IMG/VR virus record: IMGVR_UViG_3300035145_003654
Location: 1-59,049 of that record
From: a virus
Length of the DNA: 59,049 nucleotides
Direction: 5' to 3' (one strand)
Shown here piece after piece: positions 15,112 through 25,636 of this stretch. The position numbers and the translations under genes were made by a program. Positions within the stretch are counted from its first letter, which is position 1. The number at the start of each line of letters is the position of its first letter. The notes beneath the pieces were generated by a model. That model made no database searches. It saw nothing but the letters and a program-made list of their open reading frames with translations, and was not told the origin of the DNA.

Positions 15112-15654
15112 ATGAAACATTATTCACAAATAGGCCAAGATTTATGGGTTATTGAAAAAACCCAAACCAAACGTAATGGTTATTTTATAGATATGGGGGC
15201 TGCTCACCCCATTACTATTAATAATACCTATGCTTTAGAAACTGAGTGGGAGTGGACAGGTATTTCATATGATATTGGTCCCCCTAGAACACATGGGATA
15301 GATAGAGATGTAATTAATACTCCTGAAAAGTATACCCACTTATGGAATGAACATCGTTCAACTCCTATTATTGTTTGTGATCTTTTAGAATTAAATATTG
15401 AACAATCTTTTATTGAAAACAACGTCCCCTCTGTAGTAGATTATATTTCTATAGATCTATACCCCCCAGCATCACATAATGTGCTTTATAGATTACCTTT
15501 AGATAATTATAGTTTTAAGTGTATTACTTTTGAACATGATGCTTATAAAGGATTTGAACAAGAAAAACAAGAAGCTATAGATTATATGGAATCTAAAGGT
15601 TATACTTTAGATAAAATTTATAAACAAGATTGTTTTTTTACCTTTAACTTGTAA
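15112..15654 (+). CDS. FkbM-like methyltransferase
   Basis: This 180-residue protein starts with SQIGQDLWV, then NGYFIDMGAAHPITINNTYALE, the FkbM SAM-binding region (usually G-x-F-[IV]-D-[VI]-G-A), and has VDYISIDLYPP (acidic strand) and a C-terminal ITFEHDAY. FkbM enzymes methylate hydroxyls, often on glycans. A second FkbM-like gene is at 49047. Its lone position outside the glycan island is notable. Confidence 0.75.
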   Translation: MKHYSQIGQDLWVIEKTQTKRNGYFIDMGAAHPITINNTYALETEWEWTGISYDIGPPRTHGIDRDVINTPEKYTHLWNEHRSTPIIVCDLLELNIEQSFIENNVPSVVDYISIDLYPPASHNVLYRLPLDNYSFKCITFEHDAYKGFEQEKQEAIDYMESKGYTLDKIYKQDCFFTFNL

Positions 15655-15678
15655 GGTATTTAGATAATAAAATAAACA

Positions 15679-15927
15679 ATGAAACAACTTTTATATTTTT
15701 CTGCCCCTTGGTGTGGGCCTTGTAGACAGTTAGGTCCTGTAATGGAGGGACTTAGTTCTGAAATAAACATCAAAAAAATTAATGTAGATGATAATCCTGA
15801 GTTGGCACAACAATTTGGGATTCGAAATATCCCAACTGTAGTTTTAACATCTAATGGAGCAGAGGTTATTAGAAAGATAGGTGCTCATCCGAGACAAACT
15901 TATCTTGATATGTATAACCAAAACTAA
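15679..15927 (+). CDS. Thioredoxin
   Basis: This 82-residue minimal thioredoxin has the active site FSAPWCGPCRQL (about 8-19) and cis-Pro loop RNIPTVVL (about 53-60). It can reduce the C-terminal cysteines of ribonucleotide reductase; T7-type use as a polymerase processivity factor is less likely because a clamp gene is present. It overlaps the next gene by 1 base. Confidence 0.93.
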   Translation: MKQLLYFSAPWCGPCRQLGPVMEGLSSEINIKKINVDDNPELAQQFGIRNIPTVVLTSNGAEVIRKIGAHPRQTYLDMYNQN

Positions 15928-16910
15928 TGTTAAAAAAGCTACAAGAAAGAATATTCCCTTTTATAATAGCTTTAAGCGCTTTATCAGTTTCGGCATCAGC
16001 AGCATTTTACTCAGTCACAGGATTAAGTAAATTGTTTGCTGGTGCTTCAACTGAGGTGCTTATAATGGCCGGTTCTTTAGAGGTTTCTAAACTTGTAATA
16101 GCCTCTTTACTTTATCAGTACTGGGATACAATAAACAAAGTATTAAGAACATACCTAGCAGTTGCTTGTGTAGTCTTAATTTTAATCACCTCAGCAGGCA
16201 TTTATGGATTTTTATCTGCCGCTTACCAAGAAACAGCAGCACTAGCAGGAAGTGTGGATGCCCAAATTGCTCTTATAGAAACTAAAAGAGACAATGTAAA
16301 AGAGCAATTAGCTGTCTATAATGAGGAAAAAACCTCTATCAACAGTGCTGTAGCTTCATTGCGAGATGGTTTATCTAACAATGTAATACAATATAAGGAC
16401 AGGGAAACTGGTGAAATTATAACAACTACTTCTAGCTCAACCCGTAGAGCTTTAGAAAAACAATTAGATCAAGCTATTGATAGACAAACTGAAATTAATT
16501 CTAAAGTAGATGGGTTAAATGAACAATTATTTGAGTATGAAACCCAAATAGTAGAAGTCCAAACCAGTAGTGAAATTGGAAGTGAATTAGGCCCACTTAA
16601 GTACCTTTCAGGATTAACTGGTTTAGGTATGGATAAAATAATAAATTATCTTCTTTTAGTAATAATTTTTGTTTTCGATCCTTTGGCCATATCTTTAGTA
16701 GTAGCTGCAAACTTTGCTTTTGCTAAGTTACGTAAAGAAGAACCTAAAGAGGAAGTAAAAGTGGTAGAAAAGATAGTCGAAAAAATAGTTGAGGTAGAAA
16801 AACCATTAGAAGTATATGGAGATAAACCAAATCAAACTTTACCTGGAGCTAATCCACCACCTCAAAAAAAAGTCCAATCCCGAAGGGGTCTAACAGGTCC
16901 TCAGCCTTAA
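15927..16910 (+). CDS. Multi-span membrane protein with central coiled coil, unrecognised
   Basis: This 327-residue protein has about three N-terminal membrane spans (12-34, 42-63, 76-97), a coiled-coil domain (about 105-220, with DRQTEINSKVDGLNEQLFEYE) and a C-terminal span (about 238-260). It ends in a Lys/Glu repeat (VVEKIVEKIVEVEKP) and a Pro-rich tail. It lies directly upstream of the polymerase genes. Similar proteins occur in marine T4-like phages as far as I recall; the function is unknown, with membrane anchoring of replication one possibility. Confidence 0.7.
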   Translation: MLKKLQERIFPFIIALSALSVSASAAFYSVTGLSKLFAGASTEVLIMAGSLEVSKLVIASLLYQYWDTINKVLRTYLAVACVVLILITSAGIYGFLSAAYQETAALAGSVDAQIALIETKRDNVKEQLAVYNEEKTSINSAVASLRDGLSNNVIQYKDRETGEIITTTSSSTRRALEKQLDQAIDRQTEINSKVDGLNEQLFEYETQIVEVQTSSEIGSELGPLKYLSGLTGLGMDKIINYLLLVIIFVFDPLAISLVVAANFAFAKLRKEEPKEEVKVVEKIVEKIVEVEKPLEVYGDKPNQTLPGANPPPQKKVQSRRGLTGPQP

Positions 16911-16930
16911 CAATAGAATATAATTAAGTT

Positions 16931-18616
16931 ATGTATAAAAAGTGTTATGCCGAATTTGCTGGTAAAAACCAGTATAAGATACACCTCTGGGAAGAAGATG
17001 AATATAAAATTATCCCTTGGCGTAATCCTGCTTATGTAGAGTGCCAAGAAAGAGATGCTCAGTATCAAGGACTAAAAGGTGAGTGGCTTAAAAAAACATA
17101 TGATTGGAATAAGGATACCCCGGGTTTACATTTCCATGATATGCCTGCTTACCAAAAGTTTCTTATTGAAAAGTATGGTACAAATGATGATGTATCTAAA
17201 GGACATAGGGAGGTATTTTTTGATATTGAGATTGAAATGGGTGGGGCCCTTACTGAAGAGTATATTAAATTAGCTCCTAAACCTGTAACTTCAATTGCTT
17301 GGTATGATCGTACTCCTGATGAATGGGTAATTCTTATCTTAGATAAAAAAGATCAAATTAAACATACTAAGGGACATAAGGAAATCATCCCCTGTGCTAC
17401 TGAAGAAGAATTACTTGGTAAATTTATAGAAAAATTTAGAGAAATTAACCCAGATATCCTTGTAGGGTGGAATAGTGACTATTTTGATATTCCCTATCTT
17501 TATTATAGAATTAGTAGAGTGTTAGGTGAGGATTTTGCTAACGCTTTATCTCCTATAGATGTTGTAAAAGATGAAAGTGCTTGGAACCGAAACGGGTGGC
17601 TTAATATTGCGGGGGTTGAATCACTAGACTATATGAAACTACATAAAAAGTTTAGTTTCCGAGATGAACCATCTATGAGATTAGATGCTATTGGAGAAAA
17701 ATATGTAAATTTAGGCAAGGTTGAGTATGATGGTAACTTGGATCGTTTGTTTGAAGATGATATTCAAAAGTTTATTCAATACAACTTTCGAGATGTAGAA
17801 ATACTTAAAGCACTAGATGAAAAGTTTGAGTATATTGGTCTTGTAAAAAACCTATCACATAAAGGAAAACACAATTATGGAGAGGTATACGCTAATACTA
17901 AAACCCAAGACGGAGCCATTTCAGCTTATTTGTTAGGGCAAAATATTGTACCACCTGCTAGAGACCGTAACCCACTTACTAAAAAGAATTATGCTGGTGG
18001 TTATTTGTTTTGCCCCCAAGCAGGACTTTACAAATATATGTTTGATGAGGACTTAACTTCACTATACCCTTCAATTATTATGTCTCTTAATATTGGTAAA
18101 GAAACATATGTAGGTAGAATTATGGATTTGTTTGATGACCGAAACAACCGTTTAGGATTAAATGATCTTAAAGCAATGGATCCTAGTAAGGAACTATGTG
18201 TTGAAAACGTACAACGCAAACAGAATTATATTCGTTGTGATAGAATTATTAAAACTATAGAAGACAACAATTTAGCCATTTCAGCTAATGGAGTAATGTA
18301 CCGTACTGATAAACCATCTGTTTTGTCAACAATACTTTCTAAGTGGTTTGATGAACGTGTTGAATATAAAGGTTACATGAAAAAAGCATACAAATCAGGT
18401 GATAAAGAAAAAGGTGCGTTTTGGCACCAACGCCAACATACAATGAAAATTTTGTTAAATAGTTTGTATGGTGCTACTGCTCTTGGTAGCTTTAGATATG
18501 GTAGTGTAATCCTTAGTGAATCAATTACACTTTCAGGTCAACGAATTATTCAAGAATCTGCTTTGTGTGCTAATAGACATATGAATAAAGTAATAAGGGG
18601 AGAAGTAGAATTATGA
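16931..18616 (+). CDS. Family B DNA polymerase, N-terminal part (exonuclease, motifs A and B), gp43A-like
   Basis: This is the 561-residue large piece of a T4-type replicative polymerase. The proofreading domain shows Exo I DIE (98-100), Exo II VGWNSDYFDIPYL (178-190) and Exo III YNFRDVEIL (284-292). The polymerase domain shows motif A DLTSLYPS (374-381) and motif B KILLNSLYG (506-514). The frame stops soon after motif B, and motif C is in the next gene, which starts with an ATGA overlap. Split gene 43 is known from some T4-like Aeromonas phages. Both parts should assemble into one enzyme. Confidence 0.92.
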   Translation: MYKKCYAEFAGKNQYKIHLWEEDEYKIIPWRNPAYVECQERDAQYQGLKGEWLKKTYDWNKDTPGLHFHDMPAYQKFLIEKYGTNDDVSKGHREVFFDIEIEMGGALTEEYIKLAPKPVTSIAWYDRTPDEWVILILDKKDQIKHTKGHKEIIPCATEEELLGKFIEKFREINPDILVGWNSDYFDIPYLYYRISRVLGEDFANALSPIDVVKDESAWNRNGWLNIAGVESLDYMKLHKKFSFRDEPSMRLDAIGEKYVNLGKVEYDGNLDRLFEDDIQKFIQYNFRDVEILKALDEKFEYIGLVKNLSHKGKHNYGEVYANTKTQDGAISAYLLGQNIVPPARDRNPLTKKNYAGGYLFCPQAGLYKYMFDEDLTSLYPSIIMSLNIGKETYVGRIMDLFDDRNNRLGLNDLKAMDPSKELCVENVQRKQNYIRCDRIIKTIEDNNLAISANGVMYRTDKPSVLSTILSKWFDERVEYKGYMKKAYKSGDKEKGAFWHQRQHTMKILLNSLYGATALGSFRYGSVILSESITLSGQRIIQESALCANRHMNKVIRGEVEL

Positions 18617-19539
18617 AACATTTAGAAGATACACCTTGGTGGATTTGTGATGAAGGCGATTATAATTTTTGTGCCTATGTAGACACAGATTCTAATTATT
18701 TTAATGCTGAACCTTTATTAAAGCACTTATATCCTAATTTTGAGGAAATGAGTGAAGAAGAAAAAGATGATGTATTAGAACAAGTAGCTCTCAAATATCA
18801 AGATATTATTACTGGGTATTATGATGAATTAGCTCGTGATTGTTTTAATGTCCAAGAACATAGACTTGAAATGAAAACAGAGTGTGTTATTCGCTCTGCT
18901 TACTTTAGAGCCACCCGTAGATATGCCCAGTGGATTACTAAACAAGAAGGTATTGCTAAAGAGTCACTTGATATTAAAGGACTTGAGTTTAGGAAAGCTA
19001 ATTTTCCTCCTATATTTGGTAAGTTTTTTAATGATATCCTTGAAATGATCCTAAAGGGTACTGAACAAAAAGAAATTGATGATTTAATCCTTAATTTTAG
19101 AAAAACCATCATGTCTAAGGATACAGACATTACTTTACTTGGTAACCCTACTTCAGTTAAGACACTTAATGAATATATTGGTCGCAAACCAAGAGCAGGT
19201 GAGGTAATGACTGAAATTAAGAAAGGGGCACCTGCAAATGTTAAAGCAGCTATCCGTTATAATGATCTACTTAAATTTTGGAACATTAAAGGACATAGTG
19301 AAATAGTTCAGGGTGATAAAATTAAGTGGATTTATTTAATTGATAATCCTTACAAAATTGAAGCAATTGGTTTCTTAAGCTTTGATATGCCTGATAAAAT
19401 GCGTACATTCCTAAACGACTACGCAGATAGAAAAAAATCATTTGAGACTATCCTACAATCAAAATTAGAAAACTTTTATAACGATTTAGGATGGACTTTA
19501 AATTTAAACCCAAACATTAATAAATTCTTTAGCTTCTAA
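18613..19539 (+). CDS. Family B DNA polymerase, C-terminal part (motif C, thumb), gp43B-like
   Basis: This 308-residue protein begins just before motif C, CAYVDTDSNYF (20-30), with the two catalytic aspartates at 24 and 26. The palm continues, with KTECVIRSAYFRATRRYAQW matching the KKRYA region, and then the thumb. The start overlaps gp43A by 4 bases, so the two are translationally coupled. The C-terminal FFSF is a plausible clamp-binding tail. Together the pieces total about 870 residues, normal for T4-type gp43. It overlaps the clamp gene by 1 base. Confidence 0.9.
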   Translation: MKHLEDTPWWICDEGDYNFCAYVDTDSNYFNAEPLLKHLYPNFEEMSEEEKDDVLEQVALKYQDIITGYYDELARDCFNVQEHRLEMKTECVIRSAYFRATRRYAQWITKQEGIAKESLDIKGLEFRKANFPPIFGKFFNDILEMILKGTEQKEIDDLILNFRKTIMSKDTDITLLGNPTSVKTLNEYIGRKPRAGEVMTEIKKGAPANVKAAIRYNDLLKFWNIKGHSEIVQGDKIKWIYLIDNPYKIEAIGFLSFDMPDKMRTFLNDYADRKKSFETILQSKLENFYNDLGWTLNLNPNINKFFSF

Positions 19540-20291
19540 TGATAGCAAAAAATAGATTACAATCAATTATCTCTAAGTATTATCTTGGAGGTAAAGTAGA
19601 ATCAGTCAAATGGATAGTTGAAGGTGGTACCTTAACTATTGATTTTATGTCCCCTACAAAGGATATGATTGGTAGAGTAATTGCTTCAGATTTCCCTATT
19701 GCAACAGAAGGTACACTAGCCATTTTCAACACCTCTCAACTTAACAGGTTGTTAAATGTATTATCAGGTGATTTAGTACTTGATGCTGAAAAAACAAAAG
19801 CAGTACTTACTAAACTTAATATTCAAGATGCTAAATCTACTATTAATTATTCACTTGCTGATCCACTTATGATTCAAAAGGTAGGTGAAGTAAATGAAGA
19901 TGTAGATTGGCAAGCAAACGCTACACTTGAAAACGAAGATTTTCATACCTTTGTTAGAGCTGCCTCTGCTATTCAAGGAAATGAAATTGTAACTGTAAAC
20001 CCAACTGAAGATATTGTAGGTACCCCTGTATTACAATTTATATTTGGTGAGCGTATGGAATTTTCTAACAAAGTAGAATTTCATGTTAATGCTGAATTTG
20101 AAGAAAACGTTAGGCAGGATAATAAAATCCCATTTAGTAGTGAAATGCTCAAAGAAATATTTAATGCCAACAAAACGTCAGATGAATGTCACCTGAGTTT
20201 TGTGGATGAGGGTTTACTTCGTCTTATCTTTACATCTGAAGATGAAAAGGTAGATTCTCAATACTTTGTTGTACGAAAAGCAGATTACTAA
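19539..20291 (+). CDS. Sliding clamp (gp45-like)
   Basis: This 250-residue protein directly follows the polymerase. It shows two similar halves, each with an inner helix and beta strands (FNTSQLNRLLNVLSG about 68-82; KIPFSSEMLKEIFNA about 196-210), and ends in SQYFVVRKADY, as in T4 gp45-type clamps. It would encircle DNA and tether the polymerase, loaded by gp44/gp62. Assigned from fold-like pattern, size and position. Confidence 0.75.
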   Translation: MIAKNRLQSIISKYYLGGKVESVKWIVEGGTLTIDFMSPTKDMIGRVIASDFPIATEGTLAIFNTSQLNRLLNVLSGDLVLDAEKTKAVLTKLNIQDAKSTINYSLADPLMIQKVGEVNEDVDWQANATLENEDFHTFVRAASAIQGNEIVTVNPTEDIVGTPVLQFIFGERMEFSNKVEFHVNAEFEENVRQDNKIPFSSEMLKEIFNANKTSDECHLSFVDEGLLRLIFTSEDEKVDSQYFVVRKADY

Positions 20292-20302
20292 TATTTATTA
20301 AC

Positions 20303-20872
20303 ATGGCAAGAATTAAATCAGTATATAACGACATAGGTATAGCTACAGATAATATAGTAGATATTATTAGTTATAATTTAGGAGGTGATCGAGATCAAAA
20401 CTATGGAGATTATTTAGATAAGTACATAGAAGGAGGATTTACTAATTGGCAAAAAGATTTAGATAAATACAAAGCAGATTACGATTTTTTTGATGGTCCT
20501 CTTAAAACAGGATATAATGAAATTCACACAATGGGTATCTTAAAAAATCGTCCTGAACTTCATCTTAGAATTGGTCTTGCTATGATGAAAAAAGCTAGAG
20601 AGGAAGGAAGTTTTTCACAACTTTCGGATGAAGAATTTAATAACTTAATAGACGAATTTAAAAAGGATCCTACTAATTTTCAACCTGCTAAACGTAGAGC
20701 AATTTCTATCAAGTACGATAAAGAGCTCCAAAAAGATATTGCTACAAGAAAAGGAATTAGTACTGATGATGTTGTAGCTAAAATGGGAGATTTCCAAAAG
20801 AAGTTTGAAGAACAGCAATTAGAAGAATGGCAAAAACGCCAATGGCAACTTAGAGCTGGAATCATTAAGTAA
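20303..20872 (+). CDS. Unrecognised charged helical protein in the replication cluster
   Basis: This 189-residue protein has N-terminal DIISYNLGGDRDQNYGDYLDKYI, a helical middle and a Gln/Glu-rich C-terminus (FQKKFEEQQLEEWQKRQWQL). Size resembles T4 gp62, but a better gp62 candidate is at 25225. No family recognised. Confidence 0.75.
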   Translation: MARIKSVYNDIGIATDNIVDIISYNLGGDRDQNYGDYLDKYIEGGFTNWQKDLDKYKADYDFFDGPLKTGYNEIHTMGILKNRPELHLRIGLAMMKKAREEGSFSQLSDEEFNNLIDEFKKDPTNFQPAKRRAISIKYDKELQKDIATRKGISTDDVVAKMGDFQKKFEEQQLEEWQKRQWQLRAGIIK

Positions 20873-20904
20873 TTTGGCAATTTAAGAATTTTTTCGTATA
20901 TTTA
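20873..20904 (+). promoter_or_regulatory. Bacteroidota-type promoter for hsp20
   Basis: TTTG at 20873-20876, 20 bases, TATATTTA at 20897-20904. The expected start of transcription near 20910 leaves a leader of about 60 bases before the hsp20 ATG. The leader carries one arm of a long-range inverted repeat. Confidence 0.75.
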
Positions 20905-20915
20905 TTGGCGACTTT

Positions 20916-20929
20916 AGGGCACCAACCTA
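20916..20929 (+). repeat. Left arm of a 14-bp inverted repeat flanking hsp20
   Basis: AGGGCACCAACCTA in the hsp20 leader is the exact reverse complement of TAGGTTGGTGCCCT at 21419-21432 just after the hsp20 stop. In the mRNA the two arms could pair and loop the whole gene. Confidence 0.85.
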
Positions 20930-20972
20930 GTTTTTATTAACCGTCACCTTAGGGGACACAAAACAAAACAAA

Positions 20973-21410
20973 ATGACACACGTATTATTTAATGAAAATT
21001 ATACTAGTCCACTTGATGTACTAGTTAGAAACTTTTTCGACTCACAAGGCACATTTGATAAGCCTAGTCGACCCAATGTAACACATCCAATTGATGTGTT
21101 TGAAGATCAAAACGGCCTTACACTCGAAGTAGCTTGTACAGGCATTGATAAGAAGGACGTAAATATTAATATTGAAGGTGACGTCCTTAGACTTTCCTAC
21201 GATAAAGGTAAAGCAGAACCTCGAAACGGAACTCATGAAGGAGTTCGTTACTACCACTCTGGTATCAAAAAGAGCAATTTTAATTTGGGCTGGAAAATCT
21301 CTCGTAGATTTAATCTGGCTAAAGCCAATGCTGAGATGGTGAATGGTCTACTTGTAATTAGTATCCCGTTTGCTACTGAATCAAAGCCAAAATCAATTAC
21401 TATTAAGTAA
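20973..21410 (+). CDS. Small heat-shock protein Hsp20
   Basis: This 145-residue protein has an N-terminal arm and an alpha-crystallin domain: PIDVFEDQNGLTLEVACTGIDKKDVNINIEGDVL (read in parts at about 41-74), then ISRRFNLAKANAEMVNGLLVISIP with the conserved G-L-L-x-I-x-I-P strand, and a C-terminal ITIK anchor. These ATP-independent chaperones hold unfolded proteins. It is followed by phage GroES and GroEL genes. Confidence 0.9.
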   Translation: MTHVLFNENYTSPLDVLVRNFFDSQGTFDKPSRPNVTHPIDVFEDQNGLTLEVACTGIDKKDVNINIEGDVLRLSYDKGKAEPRNGTHEGVRYYHSGIKKSNFNLGWKISRRFNLAKANAEMVNGLLVISIPFATESKPKSITIK

Positions 21411-21418
21411 TTATTCTT

Positions 21419-21432
21419 TAGGTTGGTGCCCT
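21419..21432 (+). repeat. Right arm of the inverted repeat flanking hsp20
   Basis: TAGGTTGGTGCCCT pairs exactly with 20916-20929. It also overlaps the -33 element (GTTG, 21422-21425) of the next promoter, so pairing or protein binding here could link hsp20 to the downstream chaperonin unit. Confidence 0.85.
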
Positions 21433-21452
21433 GAAGATCATTTCGTATATTC
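21422..21452 (+). promoter_or_regulatory. Promoter for the chaperonin gene unit
   Basis: GTTG at 21422-21425, 20 bases, TATATTC at 21446-21452. The first ATG, at 21478, gives a short leader, and groES and groEL follow without gaps. Confidence 0.65.
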
Positions 21453-21477
21453 ACACGTAATTAAAAAACTAAAAGTT

Positions 21478-21729
21478 ATGAAGTTTATCAAAGACCCTGT
21501 GCTTGAACCTTATTTTATCCAAGTAGACGACCTAAACTACTCAGCGTACCATAAGATTATCCCCGATAGTGGAATACCTTATGATTCGTGTATTGGTCAC
21601 TTTAAAAACCTAGCAACAGCACTTGAGCGTGTTGCAGAACATCAGGTTCGACAGAAGTCTTACGATAGTCTTAAAGAATATATCGAGGAATTGAAATCTA
21701 TTAAAAACGAATTAAAAACTATTGTATAA
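21478..21729 (+). CDS. Conserved small phage protein, function unknown
   Basis: This 83-residue protein starts MKFIKDPVLEPYFIQVDDLNY and ends in a helix YIEELKSIKNELKTIV. I recall similar openings in T4-like cyanophage proteins of unknown function. The start is the first ATG after the promoter; a longer open frame upstream is non-coding. It abuts groES. Confidence 0.75.
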   Translation: MKFIKDPVLEPYFIQVDDLNYSAYHKIIPDSGIPYDSCIGHFKNLATALERVAEHQVRQKSYDSLKEYIEELKSIKNELKTIV

Positions 21730-23648
<1,919 letters not shown>

Positions 23649-23657
23649 ATTTAGATA

Positions 23658-23927
23658 ATGTCTGAATTCGAAACAGTAGAAGAGAAACAACTGATCGCAA
23701 AGAGAGTTCCACCGGGTGACCGGTGGACTCTCGTTGCAAGCTCAGAGGGTAAGGTGTATGATACACTTACAGATACTTTAGAAGCATATTTCCAAAAAAC
23801 TAAATTTAACAAAGCATTTTATCTTGATCCTATTGGAAGTGCTTTGTATGCTGTAGATAGGATAGAAGTAGAAATCAAACCAGAACCAATCAAAACATTT
23901 GACTTTTATGGAGACGGCTATCAATAA
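23658..23927 (+). CDS. Small unrecognised protein
   Basis: This 89-residue protein starts MSEFETVEEKQLIAKRVPPGDRW. No family recognised. Its 3' end overlaps the clamp-loader gene by 20 bases when that gene starts at 23908. Confidence 0.65.
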   Translation: MSEFETVEEKQLIAKRVPPGDRWTLVASSEGKVYDTLTDTLEAYFQKTKFNKAFYLDPIGSALYAVDRIEVEIKPEPIKTFDFYGDGYQ

Positions 23928-24834
23928 TAGTTTGTGGGTAGAAAAGTATCGCCCTAATGTACTTACAAATTATGTAGGTAATGAGCACCTAAAAAATATT
24001 GTTAAACGATATTTAGAAGAGAACGATATTCAAAATCTAATCTTCTATGGACCCGCTGGTACAGGAAAAACTACGCTCGCCAAACTTCTGGTTAAGAATC
24101 TTGATTGTGAGTACCTTTATATTAATGCCTCTGATGAAAGGGGTATTGAAACAATTAGAGATAAAGTATCGGGGTTTGCTAGTACAATGTCGTTTAAACC
24201 ACTTAAAGTGGTCATTTTGGATGAGGCTGATTTTCTTACTATCCAAGCGCAAGCTTCTCTCCGGAACGTTATTGAAACGTTCTCTAAAAGCACTCGGTTT
24301 ATTTTAACTTGCAATTATGTAGAGCGTATTATTGATCCTCTACAGTCACGTTGTCAAGTACTTAAAATTATACCTCCAACTAAAGGTGCAGTTGCACAAC
24401 ACCTTTTTAATGTATTATCTAAGGAAAACGTGCAACACAGCACTGACCACCTTAAAGATCTTGTAAACCAATACTACCCAGACGTACGTAAGATGCTTAA
24501 CGTATGTCAGATGAGCGTTAGAGATGGTGAACTAGAGTTAGATAAACAAACACTTGTATCATCTAATTACATTGATAAAGTAATTGAATTATTGCCTAAT
24601 AAAAAATCATTTAAACAAATTAGACAAGTAATTGCTGATTCCAATGTACAAGATTTTGAAGCGTTATATAAAGCTTTATATGAGCGTATAGACGAGTATA
24701 CATCCCGACCTGCAGAAGCAATTATTATTATTGAAGAATATATGTATCATTCAAATTTCCGAATTGATAAGGAAATTAATATAATGGCATGTATTTCTAA
24801 ACTACTTGAAATCTCCGGCAAAGTTGTTATATAA
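23908..24834 (+). CDS. Clamp loader large subunit (gp44-like AAA+ ATPase)
   Basis: This 308-residue protein opens with LWVEKYRPNVLTNYVGN, typical of RFC-small/gp44. Walker A is GPAGTGKTT (48-56), Walker B VVILDEAD (101-108), sensor 1 FILTCNY (131-137) and the arginine-finger SRC motif (147-149). It loads the gp45 clamp using ATP, with gp62. The ATG at 23908 is preferred over the in-frame TTG at 23899. Confidence 0.92.
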   Translation: METAINNSLWVEKYRPNVLTNYVGNEHLKNIVKRYLEENDIQNLIFYGPAGTGKTTLAKLLVKNLDCEYLYINASDERGIETIRDKVSGFASTMSFKPLKVVILDEADFLTIQAQASLRNVIETFSKSTRFILTCNYVERIIDPLQSRCQVLKIIPPTKGAVAQHLFNVLSKENVQHSTDHLKDLVNQYYPDVRKMLNVCQMSVRDGELELDKQTLVSSNYIDKVIELLPNKKSFKQIRQVIADSNVQDFEALYKALYERIDEYTSRPAEAIIIIEEYMYHSNFRIDKEINIMACISKLLEISGKVVI

Positions 24835-24859
24835 AGATATAATACAGTTTGGAGATCGA

Positions 24860-25033
24860 ATGTTTATGTTGTATCGTACTGTTAAGGTTACTGATAAAGT
24901 AGATGCTAATATACTTAGAAAGCATTGGCATTGCGATACAGTACTAAAAAAAGAAGAATTATATTATTTTTGTAACGAAATTAAAGAAATAGATTATGAA
25001 GAAATCAGAAATGACAGCTCAACCACAAATTGA
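24860..25033 (+). CDS. Small unrecognised protein between clamp-loader genes
   Basis: From the ATG at 24860 this encodes 57 residues (MFMLYRTVKVTDKVDANIL...). A longer reading starts with TTG at 24806 inside the clamp loader and is less likely. No family recognised. Confidence 0.55.
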   Translation: MFMLYRTVKVTDKVDANILRKHWHCDTVLKKEELYYFCNEIKEIDYEEIRNDSSTTN

Positions 25034-25238
25034 TTTGAGCAAAACTACCTCTATGGAAACTGAAAATGGTGGTAAAGTGTGGCAACAAGGATTTATTCTC
25101 CGCAAAGTTTCCCGCTTTATTACTAATAGCCCAGAAGATGCAGTAATGCCTATTCCTGTGTTTTATGATCCCGAAACAGGTAAAATCTTAGGACAAGGTT
25201 TGCCACCTGAAATTCGAGGTGATTATGACACTATTTGA
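25011..25238 (+). CDS. Conserved small phage protein, function unknown
   Basis: From ATG 25011 it has 75 residues; ATG 24996 is an alternative. QIDLSKTT, FILRKVSRFIT and MPIPVFYDPETGKIL resemble a T4-like phage protein I recall that usually carries a Cys pair (C-x2-C) in the last part. Here those Cys are absent. Gene overlaps on both sides indicate one transcript with gp44 and gp62. Confidence 0.65.
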   Translation: MTAQPQIDLSKTTSMETENGGKVWQQGFILRKVSRFITNSPEDAVMPIPVFYDPETGKILGQGLPPEIRGDYDTI

Positions 25239-25635
25239 TTGGTTAAAAGAATTAACAGGTAAGAAACGAGATTGGGACTCCTTCTCGGACAAAGAGAGGG
25301 AGTCCTTTAATCCTTACATGGTTAACCGTTTTTTATCTATGCACCAGCCATTTGTTGAATTAGTAAATTATGTGCAAACTATACCTTACACTGATAAGAA
25401 AAAATATTATATAGTATACTGTAATTTATTACCAAAACAAAATGTTTGGCTTAAATATATTAAATCTAAAATGAAACAACCTACCTCTGAATTAGTAGAT
25501 GCTATATGTAAAATAATGGAGTGTTCTAGACGTGAAGCAACTAATGCTGTCATTACTTTAGATAATGATCACTTAGAAGAAGTTTTATATAAAGCTGGGT
25601 ATCAACCCAAGGAAGTAGCTAAAATGTTTAAGTAA
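25225..25635 (+). CDS. Clamp loader small subunit (gp62-like)
   Basis: From ATG 25225 it has 136 residues, starting MTLFDWLKELTGKKRDW, with FNPYMVNRFLSMHQPFVELVNYV (about 28-50) and a C-terminal helical part. MTLFD, a Y-x-x-F-M-V-N-R-x-L-S segment and a final small helical domain are features I associate with the gp62-type loader subunit of marine T4-like phages. Position next to gp44 supports this. A GTG start at 25219 is possible. Confidence 0.75.
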   Translation: MTLFDWLKELTGKKRDWDSFSDKERESFNPYMVNRFLSMHQPFVELVNYVQTIPYTDKKKYYIVYCNLLPKQNVWLKYIKSKMKQPTSELVDAICKIMECSRREATNAVITLDNDHLEEVLYKAGYQPKEVAKMFK

Positions 25636-25636
25636 A

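Noticed and set aside
20303-20872. gp62 clamp-loader subunit at 20303
   Set aside because: Length fits T4 gp62, but its sequence does not, and the 25225 gene has the expected opening and position.
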